From Bacteroidota bacterium (GTDB lineage: Bacteria > Bacteroidota > Bacteroidia > Bacteroidales > JAAUTT01): DNA of 39,845 bases. The DNA lies in the NCBI GenBank assembly GCA_021779665.1, contig JAJYAG010000044.1:1-39845 (forward strand). The letters are read 5' to 3'. The position numbers were made by a program, and so were the translations under genes. Below the pieces are notes generated by a model. That model was not told the origin of the DNA. It saw only the letters and a program-made list of their open reading frames with translations, and did no database searches. This document shows positions 1 through 8,840 of the stretch, piece by piece; the first letter of the stretch is position 1; every line of letters starts with the position of its first letter.

Positions 1-1473
1 GATCTTCAATATATTCTCTCGGGCGAAGGAACTGAGGTTTATGAACCTTCATTTACTTATTTCGGGTTTCGATACGTGGAAATTACGTCCGACAAGCCAT
101 TTACTCTGAACGAAGTTACAGGAAGGGTGGTTCATTCGGCAAACACTCCTGTCGGGAACTTTGAGTGCGGCAACGATCTTGTAAATAAAATTCATAAGGC
201 AACGGTGTGGTCGCAAAAAAGCAATATGCTGGGATATCCCATGGATTGTCCGCAGCGCGACGAACGGCTTGGCTGGCTTGGCGATGCACAGGTATCGGCC
301 GATCAGGCGATGTTTAATTTCGATATGGCCTTGTTTTACCAGAACTGGTTCAGGGGGATCCGGGACAACCAAAATGAAGTCACCGGAGACCTTCCTATTA
401 TTTCGCCACAGCCTTACATGCCCGACGAAGGCATTGAATGGAGCAGCACCTACCTGATAATGCTGTGGCAGTTCTATCTTAATTATGGGGATGAAAACAT
501 TCTCCGCGAGCATTATCCAGCCATGAACCGGTATATGGAGTTTCTGGCTGGACTTTCGAAAAATCATATTTTACCACAGGGATGGATTGGTGACTGGGGC
601 AGCCTGGTGTTTGGCTGGAAAGAGGGACAGCCGGAGTCGGTGCCCTCGGCGTTTTATATTCTGAATGCGCGTATTATGGCCAAAACCGCTGCAGTTTTAG
701 GTTATGATGCCGATAAGAAAAAATTTGATCTTCTCGAAAATGATATCACCAAAGTCTATAATCAGAAATATCTCAACCTCCAAACCGGAAATTATCTTGC
801 GGGTTCGCAGATGGACAATGCTTTCCCCTTATACCTTGATATTGTTCCGGATACGCTCAGGCAAAAGGTGCTCGATAATCTGGTTGCCGATATCGAAAAC
901 ACAAACCACATGCATCTTACAACCGGTGTGCTTGGAACCAAATATATGCCCGAAGCTCTGGCAATAAATGGCAGGGCCGATATCGCCTGGAAGCTGATCA
1001 ATCAGAAATCATATCCAGGCTGGAACCAGATGATGGAAAAATATACAACGGTATGTGAATTCTGGACTTTAAAACAATCAAAAAACCATGTGATGATGGG
1101 CAGTATCGATGCCTGGTTCTATAAATATGTGGCCGGGATACAGATTGATCCTGCACATCCGGGTTTTGAGAAGTTTATTATAAAGCCTGTTTTCCCGGAA
1201 GGACTTTCGCATGCAAGCGCTTCAACGGGAACCATCAAAGGCAGAATTTCGGTTAGCTGGGAAAAACAGAATGACCACGTCTTAATGAATGTTCATGTTC
1301 CTTTCAGTACCTCTGCAATGGTTTATATTCCCGGAAAGCGAGATGCCGAAATTACTGAAGGAGGCCGAAACCTTAAAAACATTCCTGAAATCAGGTACCA
1401 CGGTTATAAGGATGGCTTGCATGAGGTTGAAATTCCCTCGGGTGACTATCAATTTAGCTTCAATCAAAAGTGA
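1..1473 (+). CDS. alpha-L-rhamnosidase, GH78 (C-terminal part, 5' truncated)
   Basis: The reading frame is open from base 1, so the N-terminal domains lie outside the window. The visible part holds the GH78 (alpha/alpha)6 catalytic barrel and a C-terminal beta domain. Family signatures seen are FTYFGFRYVEI just before the barrel and DCPQRDERLGWLGDAQ near 244-291 nt, which carries the acidic residues typical of the rhamnosidase active site; a Trp/Glu-rich stretch (CEFWTLKQSKNH) follows near 1050-1090. The enzyme should release terminal alpha-L-rhamnose from plant-type or microbial glycans in the periplasm or at the cell surface. It ends one base before the start of the GH92 gene, so the two are surely co-transcribed. 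No signal peptide can be judged because the start is missing. The family call is confident; the substrate is inference. Confidence 0.93.
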   Translation, partial: DLQYILSGEGTEVYEPSFTYFGFRYVEITSDKPFTLNEVTGRVVHSANTPVGNFECGNDLVNKIHKATVWSQKSNMLGYPMDCPQRDERLGWLGDAQVSADQAMFNFDMALFYQNWFRGIRDNQNEVTGDLPIISPQPYMPDEGIEWSSTYLIMLWQFYLNYGDENILREHYPAMNRYMEFLAGLSKNHILPQGWIGDWGSLVFGWKEGQPESVPSAFYILNARIMAKTAAVLGYDADKKKFDLLENDITKVYNQKYLNLQTGNYLAGSQMDNAFPLYLDIVPDTLRQKVLDNLVADIENTNHMHLTTGVLGTKYMPEALAINGRADIAWKLINQKSYPGWNQMMEKYTTVCEFWTLKQSKNHVMMGSIDAWFYKYVAGIQIDPAHPGFEKFIIKPVFPEGLSHASASTGTIKGRISVSWEKQNDHVLMNVHVPFSTSAMVYIPGKRDAEITEGGRNLKNIPEIRYHGYKDGLHEVEIPSGDYQFSFNQK

Positions 1474-1474
1474 A

Positions 1475-3784
1475 ATGAGATATTGGGTTGTTTTCTTTAT
1501 GTTTCTGGCAACATGTCAATCTCCTGTTAAACAGGCGAAAAGTGTTGTTGATTTTGTAAACCCGTTTATCGGCACAGGTGGCGAAATGGGTGTCGGGTTC
1601 GGAAATACATTTCCCGGCGCAGCTTATCCGTTCGGCATGATCCAGCTGAGTCCTGATAATGGAGGACATAACTGGCAATATTGCGCAGGATACCGGTATG
1701 CTGATAAATATATTGTTGGTTTTTCGCACACCCACCTGAATGGAACCGGTGTGGCCGACTATTGTGATATTTCGGTGATGCCGACCATCAAACCCATCGA
1801 GGAAAAATATTTTGTCCAGGATGACTCAACGGTGAGCCGTATTATAGCTGAGAATAATCTTGATCCCAATAGCTTTATCGATCGCGATGGTCATCCGGGT
1901 CCGTTCGATAAGCATTTTTTTCTGAAGTACCGGTCAGCCTTTTCCCACACGCAGGAGAAAGCTTCGCCTGGCTATTACAAGGTGAAACTGCTTGATGACG
2001 ATATTGATGTCGAATTGACCACAGCTGAGCTGGCTGCCATGCATCGCTATCGGTTTAACAAACACTCCGATTTGCAGCATGTTATCCTCAATTTGGGTTT
2101 TACCACTTCCGACAAAACCCTGGAAACAAAAATACTTTCCCGTACGCCCGATTTAATTACCGGTTACCGTTATTCTGCCGGAAAAGCTACCCACAAGGTG
2201 TTTTTTGCTTTGCAGTTTTCGCGGCCTGTAAAGCAATATCAGTTTTTTATGGCCGATTTTGCTGAGAACCTTCAAAACGCTAAAGGTGAAGATCAACCTG
2301 CCGGTGTTTTTTCTTTTGATGGAAAGGAGAGTGATGAATTGCTTATCAAAGCAGCTATTTCCTCAGTAAGTGAAGAAGGTGCTCTGGCTAACCTGAAAAC
2401 TGCCGGTGAGTTTGACTGGAATTTCGATGCCATGCATCAGGCAACCCGCCGTAAATGGGACAACGAGCTTTCGAAAATTGCCATAATAACGGATGATTCA
2501 GTTAAAAGGACAATCTTCTATACGTCCCTGTATCATTGCTATCTGGCTCCTTACCGTTTTTCGGATGCGAACGGCTTGTACAAAAATTTTAACAATATCC
2601 CGGAAAAGGCGGAAGGTTACACGCATTACACGCTTCTTTCCCTCTGGGATACTTTCCGTGCCGAAAATCCGCTCCTGCTTTTGATGCAGCCCAAAGTGGA
2701 AGAGGGTATCATTCATTCGATGATGGCAAAATTCCGGCAGACCGGTGAGCTGCCCTACTGGGAAATATGGGGACAGGAGGGTGGCTCCATGATTGGGTAC
2801 CATGCTGCTGTTTTAATGGCCGACGCCCTGGCTAAAAAAGTTGGCAGCTACGATGTTGAGGAAATGTACAAGGCGCTCGTGGCAGCATCTGAGACCAACC
2901 GCAAAGGATTAGGTTATTACCGCGAGTTTCATTTTGTCCCGACTGATAAGGAAAAGGCCGGAACGGTTTCCAAAACACTCGAGTATTGTTTCGACGACTG
3001 GTGCATTGCGCAGGTGGCAAAACATCTGGGCAAAGATGCCGATTACAGGAAATACATGGAACGGTCGCAGTATTATAAAAATCTCTTCGACCCTTCCTAC
3101 AGGCTTTTCCGAGGAAAAAACAGCGACGGAACATGGTACGAACCCTTCCACCCGCGCTTTGCCGAATATGGTAATCCGCACTGTGTCGAAGGAAATACAT
3201 GGCAGTATTCCTTCTTTGCTCCGCACGATATGGATGGACTCATTGAACTGATGGGCGGGAAACAGGGATTTGAAATGATGCTGGATTCGCTTTTCACCCA
3301 GACCTCAGAATTACTTGGCGAAGACACGGAAGATGTAACCGGCATGATTGGTCAGTATGCCCACGGGAATGAGCCCAGTCATCATGCAGCGTATCTCTAT
3401 AGCTACATCGGTAAACCCGGGAAAGCTGCCTTCTATACAAATAAAATTATGAACACCCTGTATGCCAACACTCCTGAAGGATTATGCGGCAACGAGGACT
3501 GCGGGCAGATGTCGGCCTGGTATGTGTTCAGCGCTATGGGTTTTTATCCTGTAAATCCGGTGAGTGGTGATTATTATCTCGGTAGTCCGCAATTTGAGGA
3601 GGTGAGTTTAAATCTTCCAAACGGAAAGAAATTCACGGTTAAGGCAAAAGGTGTTTCCAAAGAGCATATCTATATCAAATCGGGCCGGTTGAATGGAAAG
3701 CCTTTTGACCGCCCTTATATCACCTGGAACGAAATTCAGGCTGGTGGCACTTTGGAACTCGAAATGGGAAATAAAATGAATTAA
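1475..3784 (+). CDS. GH92 alpha-mannosidase, lipoprotein
   Basis: Calcium-dependent exo-alpha-mannosidase of family GH92, about 769 residues, the usual length. I chose the ATG at 1475, one base after the rhamnosidase stop, because it opens with a lipoprotein signal (MRYWVVFFMFLATC, lipobox Cys14); the frame stays open back to 1289 but that part overlaps the upstream gene. Family hallmarks are NPFIGTGG and GNTFPGAAYPFGM near the N-terminus (beta domain), HLNGTG, and in the catalytic (alpha/alpha)6 domain GNEPSHHAAYLY followed by GLCGNEDCGQMSAWYVFSAMGFYPVNP. It is probably anchored in the outer membrane or faces the periplasm. Its neighbours suggest joint attack on a glycan carrying both rhamnose and alpha-mannose; that is inference. 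Confidence 0.95.
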   Translation: MRYWVVFFMFLATCQSPVKQAKSVVDFVNPFIGTGGEMGVGFGNTFPGAAYPFGMIQLSPDNGGHNWQYCAGYRYADKYIVGFSHTHLNGTGVADYCDISVMPTIKPIEEKYFVQDDSTVSRIIAENNLDPNSFIDRDGHPGPFDKHFFLKYRSAFSHTQEKASPGYYKVKLLDDDIDVELTTAELAAMHRYRFNKHSDLQHVILNLGFTTSDKTLETKILSRTPDLITGYRYSAGKATHKVFFALQFSRPVKQYQFFMADFAENLQNAKGEDQPAGVFSFDGKESDELLIKAAISSVSEEGALANLKTAGEFDWNFDAMHQATRRKWDNELSKIAIITDDSVKRTIFYTSLYHCYLAPYRFSDANGLYKNFNNIPEKAEGYTHYTLLSLWDTFRAENPLLLLMQPKVEEGIIHSMMAKFRQTGELPYWEIWGQEGGSMIGYHAAVLMADALAKKVGSYDVEEMYKALVAASETNRKGLGYYREFHFVPTDKEKAGTVSKTLEYCFDDWCIAQVAKHLGKDADYRKYMERSQYYKNLFDPSYRLFRGKNSDGTWYEPFHPRFAEYGNPHCVEGNTWQYSFFAPHDMDGLIELMGGKQGFEMMLDSLFTQTSELLGEDTEDVTGMIGQYAHGNEPSHHAAYLYSYIGKPGKAAFYTNKIMNTLYANTPEGLCGNEDCGQMSAWYVFSAMGFYPVNPVSGDYYLGSPQFEEVSLNLPNGKKFTVKAKGVSKEHIYIKSGRLNGKPFDRPYITWNEIQAGGTLELEMGNKMN

Positions 3785-3794
3785 TAAATTAAAT

Positions 3795-6065
3795 ATGAGA
3801 AACTTCAAACATCTGACTACCCGAATTACCTGGATACTGGCATGCATTGTGGTACTTGCCTTTAACTCATGCTCAAAGGCGTCCAAAGGAGCCAAACAGA
3901 GCGACGATGTTCAAACCTATACCGACGTTCCTTTTATCCAGGAATATCACGATGGTTACATAATAAGCAGTAATCCCAAAGATAACGATGTTCGAAGCAT
4001 TGCCCTCGATAATCAGTCCAATGTTTGGATTGCCACTGCTTCGGGGATATTTATGAAAAAAGCCGGCGACCGCAACTGGGAACCTGTTATCTCGGGCGAA
4101 GATCGTGGTCCGGCGTATTCAGTCCTGACAAAACCCGATGGAACGGTACTTCTGGGTACATGGAATGGTTTGTATTCCTTCTTAAATAACGAGTTGAAAA
4201 AGGAAGAAGGTCCGAAACCTCCTGTTTCGGCGATCTGCTCGAAGGATGATGAAGTTTATGCGCTGGGACCAAATGGCGTCTGGCAGCTTGTGGATGGCAA
4301 ATGGAACCAGCTTAATTACAATATTGCCCGTTCGGTGAGAAGTGCCGTTACAGACGGCAAAGGCAGTCTGTGGGTGGGTACCGATGCCGGTATCTTTTTG
4401 TGCAGGGATGGAAAAACAAAACTTTATCAGAATACTAATGAATTGATTAGCGCCTATGTAAGGGCTATCGGATTCGCTCCCGGCGGCGAGTGCTGGGTGG
4501 GTACCATGGGTGGTATTGCTGTCCGCAAGGATGAAAAGCTTCAGAAAAAAATCACTCCTGCCGAAGGTCTCTCCAATGCTTTTGTCACCTGTATTGAACC
4601 ATCGCCCGACGGAACCATGTGGGTAGGTACTGAACTTGGTGTTGTCCGTTTTGACAAGGATTTCAAGCCATCGTTGCGTTTTAGCCGCAGATGGCTGATG
4701 GGCGACCATGTGAAGGATATCGCGTTCGATAGCGATGGCAATGCCTGGATTGCAACAACGGGCGGTGTGAGTGCCATTAAACGCAAATCGATGACACTGG
4801 CCGGTAAAGAGCAGGATTTTTACCGTCAGCTGATGTACAGGCATATCCGCGAGCCCTGGACATGCAGCAGCGTTCATCTGCGTATTCCGGGCGACACAGC
4901 ATCGTGGGAGCCGGAAGATGATGACAACGACGGCGAATATACCGGAGGATATCTGGCAATGGAAAGCTTCCGTTATGCCGCTACCGGCTCCGAAGATGCT
5001 CATGCGAAAGCCCGCAAGGCTTTCGACTTTCTGCGTAAGCTTCAGACCGTGACCGGAACCCAGGGATTTTTTGCCCGTTCCATTGTACCTGTCAGCTGGA
5101 CAAAAGTACACGACCTGAACAGGAAGTATACCCCGCAGGATCTTGCCGAAGAACTCGTAAAGGATCCGCGTTATAAACCTGTGGAAGAGCGCTGGCGAAA
5201 AGCCGACGATGGTATCTGGCTATGGAAAGGTGACACCAGCACCGACGAGATGGATGGCCATTTTATGAGCTATTTCTATTTTTATGAATATGCTGCTAAT
5301 GAGGAAGAGAAGCAGATGATCCGCGATCACGTTACGAAAATTCTCGATGAAGTGATCCGCAATGATTACAACCTCGTGGATATCGACGGAACTCACACCC
5401 ACTGGGCTGTCTGGTCGCCAAAACTTTTGAATGGCGATCCCGACTGGGCTGCGGAAAAGAGCCTTAACTCATTTGAAATGCTGGCTTATCTTAAGTTTGC
5501 CTACGGTATCACCAAAAACGAGAAATATCAGAAGGAGTACCTCCGGCTGATCAATGAGGAAGGATATCTCGAGAATGCCAAAGGCCTCAATTATAAAAAT
5601 CCTGCATGGCAGATTTATTTCGACAGAACGCTGGAGGGATATACCTTTCCGATGTTGTTCAGGTACGAAACCGATCCGAAGTTTAAAAAGGTCTACAGCG
5701 AAATGCTCGAAAAATGGATGGAAGATCAGCCTTATGGCGAAAATCTCATTAACAACATGGCTTACACACTTTGTACCGGACGCAAAATCAATGTGCAGCA
5801 AACCATCGATTTTTTGAAGGATGCACCGCTCGACCTTGTGGAGTGGAATATTGATCACACGCTGCGTGAGGATGTTAAACTTGTACGAAGTCCCATTCTT
5901 GAAGATATTCAGATTGATCAGCTTCCGCCGGCAAGCATGAGGGCTACCGTGAGGTGGGATAAAAACCCGTGGGATGCCCGTCAGGGAAATACTTCATCCA
6001 TGAGAGAGCCTGTTTTCTGGCTATGGCCTTACTGGGAAGCCAGGTATCTCGGTATTATCAAATAA
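3795..6065 (+). CDS. lipoprotein: N-terminal beta-propeller plus unassigned C-terminal helical domain
   Basis: A 756-residue lipoprotein (signal peptide ending FNSC, Cys26). Residues ~55-335 contain about six two-component-regulator-propeller-like blades, each with a WVGT/WIAT-type strand (WIATASG, LLGTWNG, WVGTDAG, WVGTMGG, WVGTELG, WIATTGG). In hybrid sensors such blades bind glycans, but no kinase follows here. Residues ~340-756 are helical and aromatic-rich (YTGGYLAMESFRYAATG, DEMDGHFMSYFYFYEYA, GTHTHWAVWSP, NPAWQIYFDRTLEGYTFPM). This looks like an (alpha/alpha) toroid as in many glycosidases and lyases, but I cannot place it in a known family. Conserved-looking acidic and His residues (DEMDGH, DGTHTHW) could form an active site. 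It starts 10 bp after GH92, so it belongs to the glycan operon. The propeller call is solid; an enzymatic role is inference. Confidence 0.8.
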   Translation: MRNFKHLTTRITWILACIVVLAFNSCSKASKGAKQSDDVQTYTDVPFIQEYHDGYIISSNPKDNDVRSIALDNQSNVWIATASGIFMKKAGDRNWEPVISGEDRGPAYSVLTKPDGTVLLGTWNGLYSFLNNELKKEEGPKPPVSAICSKDDEVYALGPNGVWQLVDGKWNQLNYNIARSVRSAVTDGKGSLWVGTDAGIFLCRDGKTKLYQNTNELISAYVRAIGFAPGGECWVGTMGGIAVRKDEKLQKKITPAEGLSNAFVTCIEPSPDGTMWVGTELGVVRFDKDFKPSLRFSRRWLMGDHVKDIAFDSDGNAWIATTGGVSAIKRKSMTLAGKEQDFYRQLMYRHIREPWTCSSVHLRIPGDTASWEPEDDDNDGEYTGGYLAMESFRYAATGSEDAHAKARKAFDFLRKLQTVTGTQGFFARSIVPVSWTKVHDLNRKYTPQDLAEELVKDPRYKPVEERWRKADDGIWLWKGDTSTDEMDGHFMSYFYFYEYAANEEEKQMIRDHVTKILDEVIRNDYNLVDIDGTHTHWAVWSPKLLNGDPDWAAEKSLNSFEMLAYLKFAYGITKNEKYQKEYLRLINEEGYLENAKGLNYKNPAWQIYFDRTLEGYTFPMLFRYETDPKFKKVYSEMLEKWMEDQPYGENLINNMAYTLCTGRKINVQQTIDFLKDAPLDLVEWNIDHTLREDVKLVRSPILEDIQIDQLPPASMRATVRWDKNPWDARQGNTSSMREPVFWLWPYWEARYLGIIK

Positions 6066-6134
6066 TAATACTTCCGAGTGAATACTTTATGAACTGAATG
6101 CTTTAAAAATATGTAAACATTAAATTATATCGAA

Positions 6135-7100
6135 ATGAATGTGATGTATCGATTGTTTGTTTTGGGCGGCCTCATGGTTGCATCGTTGAATATAATTGCT
6201 CAAAAAGCTGATGTTGTAAAAATAGGCATGTGTACTGATGTTCACCTCCCCACCATGCACGATGGTGAATACCGGATCACAACCTTTATCGACTATATGA
6301 AAAAGAAAAAGCCCGATTTCATCATCGAGCTGGGTGATTTCGTTACTCCCGATCCGAAATACGCCGGTATGGTTGCCATTTGGAATTCCTATCCGGGTGA
6401 AAAATACCATGTTATTGGCAATCACGAGATGGATGGTGGAACATCGCACGAGAAAGCTCTAGAATACCGCAATATGAAAAGTGGTTATTACTCTTTCGAC
6501 AAAAACGGTTTTCATTTTATAGTGCTCGATGGCAACGATAAAAAGAACCCCGAGGTGAAGGGTTACAAGCAGTTTATCGGTCCTGCGCAGGTAAACTGGC
6601 TCAAAGAGGATTTATCGCAGGCTAAAAGTCCTGTAGTGATATTCTCGCATCAGGGATTGGCCTTTTATCATGGTGTGGACGAAGATTACGGTATTGAAAA
6701 TTACCAGGAAGTTCAGGATCTTCTTACATCTCATAACGCCTCACATCCCCTGGCAAAGGTAATAGCCTGTTTTAACGGCCACACGCATTGGGACTATGCT
6801 GAAAACATCAAAGGCATCTGGTACATTACAATCACCTCCATGTCGTACCACTGGCTGGGCGAAAATTACGAGCACATCCGCTACAGTCCTGAGGTGGATA
6901 AAAACTTCAAATGGATAAAATACACAGCGCCTTTCAAAGAACCGCTGTTTACAATTGTTGAAATTTCATCCAAAGGTACTATCCGCATTGCCGGAAAGAA
7001 AACAGAATGGGAGGGGCCATCACCCTGGGAGATCAACTATCCTGCCGAAATGAACAAGTACATGCGGCCTGCAATTTCGGCGAGGAAACTGAGGTTTTAG
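6135..7100 (+). CDS. secreted calcineurin-like metallophosphoesterase
   Basis: A 321-residue protein with a Sec signal peptide (residues 1-22, ending IIAQ) and the metallophosphoesterase core motifs in order: DVH (Asp35, His37), GD (67-68), GNHE (95-98), SH (His172) and GHTH (215-218). These residues bind the two metal ions. It should act in the periplasm on a phosphate mono- or diester, but the substrate cannot be read from sequence. A second ATG lies three codons in (6144) and is equally plausible. It begins 69 bp after the propeller lipoprotein on the same strand, with a strong hairpin only after it, so it is probably the last gene of the operon. Phosphoesterases in glycan clusters often remove phosphate decorations; here that is inference. 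Confidence 0.9.
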   Translation: MNVMYRLFVLGGLMVASLNIIAQKADVVKIGMCTDVHLPTMHDGEYRITTFIDYMKKKKPDFIIELGDFVTPDPKYAGMVAIWNSYPGEKYHVIGNHEMDGGTSHEKALEYRNMKSGYYSFDKNGFHFIVLDGNDKKNPEVKGYKQFIGPAQVNWLKEDLSQAKSPVVIFSHQGLAFYHGVDEDYGIENYQEVQDLLTSHNASHPLAKVIACFNGHTHWDYAENIKGIWYITITSMSYHWLGENYEHIRYSPEVDKNFKWIKYTAPFKEPLFTIVEISSKGTIRIAGKKTEWEGPSPWEINYPAEMNKYMRPAISARKLRF

Positions 7101-7243
7101 GAATATCGGAAGATAAACAAAACAGGTCGTAATCATCATGGAATGGTTTGATTGAACCCTCAAAGGAAAAGAGTAGCACTATTTAATTAATTTTTCAATA
7201 TTTTGATTATCTTTGACATAGTTAGAACTTATTTCTGACTCCC

Positions 7244-7280
7244 AAAACGGCTGATTACTTTGAAGGTAATCAGCCGTTTT
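7244..7280. terminator. perfect 15-bp hairpin, bidirectional terminator
   Basis: Left arm 7244-7258 and right arm 7266-7280 are exact reverse complements, with a 7-nt loop (TTTGAAG). Each arm starts or ends in four A/T, so the stem gives a short U run on either strand. It lies 144 bp after the phosphoesterase stop and most likely ends the glycan operon. A -7-like TATCTTTG box at 7208-7215 sits just upstream, so the hairpin might instead lie in the leader of the next gene. Confidence 0.75.
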
Positions 7281-7343
7281 GCTTATACGGACGGCCTTGA
7301 TAGTATTTCAATTAATTTCTTTGATAATCTAAAATTTCAGGCT

Positions 7344-7952
7344 ATGAAAAAACTAACTAAAAACCTGGTAGGAATAAACCTGTTATTATGCTGTTTATTT
7401 TTGTTTTTCGGATGTAGTTTAATTGACAAATCTTCGTCCGATGATAATTATGGGTATAAATACTGGACCGGCTCTATTCCTAATTCTTATTATCTCCTGA
7501 ATATTTACGGGGACAGAGGGCTTAAAATAACCGGAAAACCTTTTATGGTAGTTAAATACGATAAGGTTTCCCTGAAGATATTGGATTGTGAATTTGGTTT
7601 AAGCGAAGTAACACAAACAGGGATACCCACCGCTCATGGTCTGGCTGTTGCTCCCCAACCTACAGTTGATGCGGCTACCATTGATTATAAGGATAAATTG
7701 GGATTGAAATCTCCTGTCGATCTTCTTGTGTCGTGGAATATAATGGGTTTTGCTACCAAATCGGATATTACCAATGGCGTTCAAAATTTCTCTTTCAAAA
7801 GAGGCTCATCTCCCGGCGGAGTAGGTTATAATGAAGAATGGTACTTCTCATACACCAATAATACAATGGTAGGAGGAGTAAAAAATATAGATCTCAAATA
7901 TTATATGGGTGGCGATTCGGACAACAATGCCTTTAATTTAATTCCGAAGTAA
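7344..7952 (+). CDS. small lipoprotein of unknown function
   Basis: About 202 residues from the ATG at 7344. The frame is open back to 7260, but that would start inside the 7244-7280 hairpin, and the 7344 start gives a clear lipoprotein signal (MKKLTKNLV..., hydrophobic core LLLCCLFLFF, Cys24). The mature part is beta-rich and Gly/Asn/Tyr-rich (SYYLLNIYGDRG, KYYMGGDSDNNAFNLIPK), compatible with a small beta-sandwich exposed at the envelope. I do not recognise a family. It is convergent with the split phospholipase-D gene and separated from the upstream operon by the hairpin, so it is probably a single-gene unit. Confidence 0.75.
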   Translation: MKKLTKNLVGINLLLCCLFLFFGCSLIDKSSSDDNYGYKYWTGSIPNSYYLLNIYGDRGLKITGKPFMVVKYDKVSLKILDCEFGLSEVTQTGIPTAHGLAVAPQPTVDAATIDYKDKLGLKSPVDLLVSWNIMGFATKSDITNGVQNFSFKRGSSPGGVGYNEEWYFSYTNNTMVGGVKNIDLKYYMGGDSDNNAFNLIPK

Positions 7953-8003
7953 GTTACCCTTAGTATTGCGGAAGTTCCTGAATTTAAGGTTTGACAGGAA
8001 TTT

Positions 8004-8822
8004 TTACAATATATCTTTAGGTATTATCTTCTTTGTAAAAGTCTTTACCCTTTTGGTTTTACTTACATACGAATCGGGGTTAAAGTTCAAAGTTGTGTGC
8101 CAGGAGTTTTCGGGTTTATATTCTTCTTCCATGCCTTTTAAAACGCCATTGGCAACCTGTCGGGAATAGATAACTGCAAAACACTCGGTATTTAAATTGG
8201 CGCTTCGCGGATCGAGATTAAAAGTGCCAACTACAGTTATATTTCCATCCACAATCATCGATTTGGCATGAAGACCAAACACAGGCGTATAATTGAGCTT
8301 TTTCTGAAGGGCTCCGGTAGCAATTTTTACTCTTTCAGAGGCATCGGGTCTGAATTCATAAATTTCAACTCCGGTTTGGAGCAATTCCTTTCTGTTTTTC
8401 TGATAGCCGGCAAAAGCTTCGGTATTGTCGGTTGAAGCAAGGCTGTTGGTTAGTATCCTTATTTTTACTCCGCGTGCCACTGCTTCTTTAAAAAGCTTTT
8501 GTCCAACTTCTGTCGTGATCAGGTAAGGACTTTGTATATCAATGGTATGCTTTGCCTGCCTGATTAAACTGATAAGTTCAGAAGTGGTTATGCCTCCACC
8601 TTTTAGTCCTTCGGTGCCATCATTTTTACCGGGATTGTCGGATACGAAAAATACACTGTCGGTCCAGACTACTCCTCCTGATTTTATAATTTCATGGAAT
8701 ACCACGGGAAGGTTTTGAATCTGCTCACGCAATTGAGGCCAGAAATTTTCGGGATTACAGGCATATTGATGTAACCGCTCAAAACGGTTCTCATCCGAAA
8801 AGGTATTGTTTTTTTCTTCCAC
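8004..8822 (-). CDS. phospholipase D-like protein, C-terminal half (gene split by in-frame stop)
   Basis: This is the second half of a cardiolipin-synthase/phospholipase-D-like protein. It carries the second HKD motif (LHAKSMIVD followed by GTFNLDPRS). It lies in exactly the same reading frame as the upstream half (8841-9557), separated only by a TAA at 8841-8843 and six sense codons (VPVSQL). The only start is a GTG at 8822, which would give a 272-residue protein without membrane anchor or first HKD motif. The family needs both HKD motifs to form one active site, so this half is not expected to be active alone. It is either the 3' part of a pseudogene or the result of a single base error. 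Confidence 0.8.
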   Translation of the reverse strand: MEEKNNTFSDENRFERLHQYACNPENFWPQLREQIQNLPVVFHEIIKSGGVVWTDSVFFVSDNPGKNDGTEGLKGGGITTSELISLIRQAKHTIDIQSPYLITTEVGQKLFKEAVARGVKIRILTNSLASTDNTEAFAGYQKNRKELLQTGVEIYEFRPDASERVKIATGALQKKLNYTPVFGLHAKSMIVDGNITVVGTFNLDPRSANLNTECFAVIYSRQVANGVLKGMEEEYKPENSWHTTLNFNPDSYVSKTKRVKTFTKKIIPKDIL

Positions 8823-8840
8823 CAGCTGACTTACAGGTAC

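Noticed and set aside
4182-5111. 309-codon minus-strand ORF
   Set aside because: It lies antisense inside the propeller lipoprotein gene, whose frame is supported by a signal peptide and repeated blades; the antisense peptide has no recognisable features.
7260-7343. Extended N-terminus of the small lipoprotein
   Set aside because: The added 28 codons start within the perfect 7244-7280 hairpin and would bury the clear lipoprotein signal that begins at 7344.
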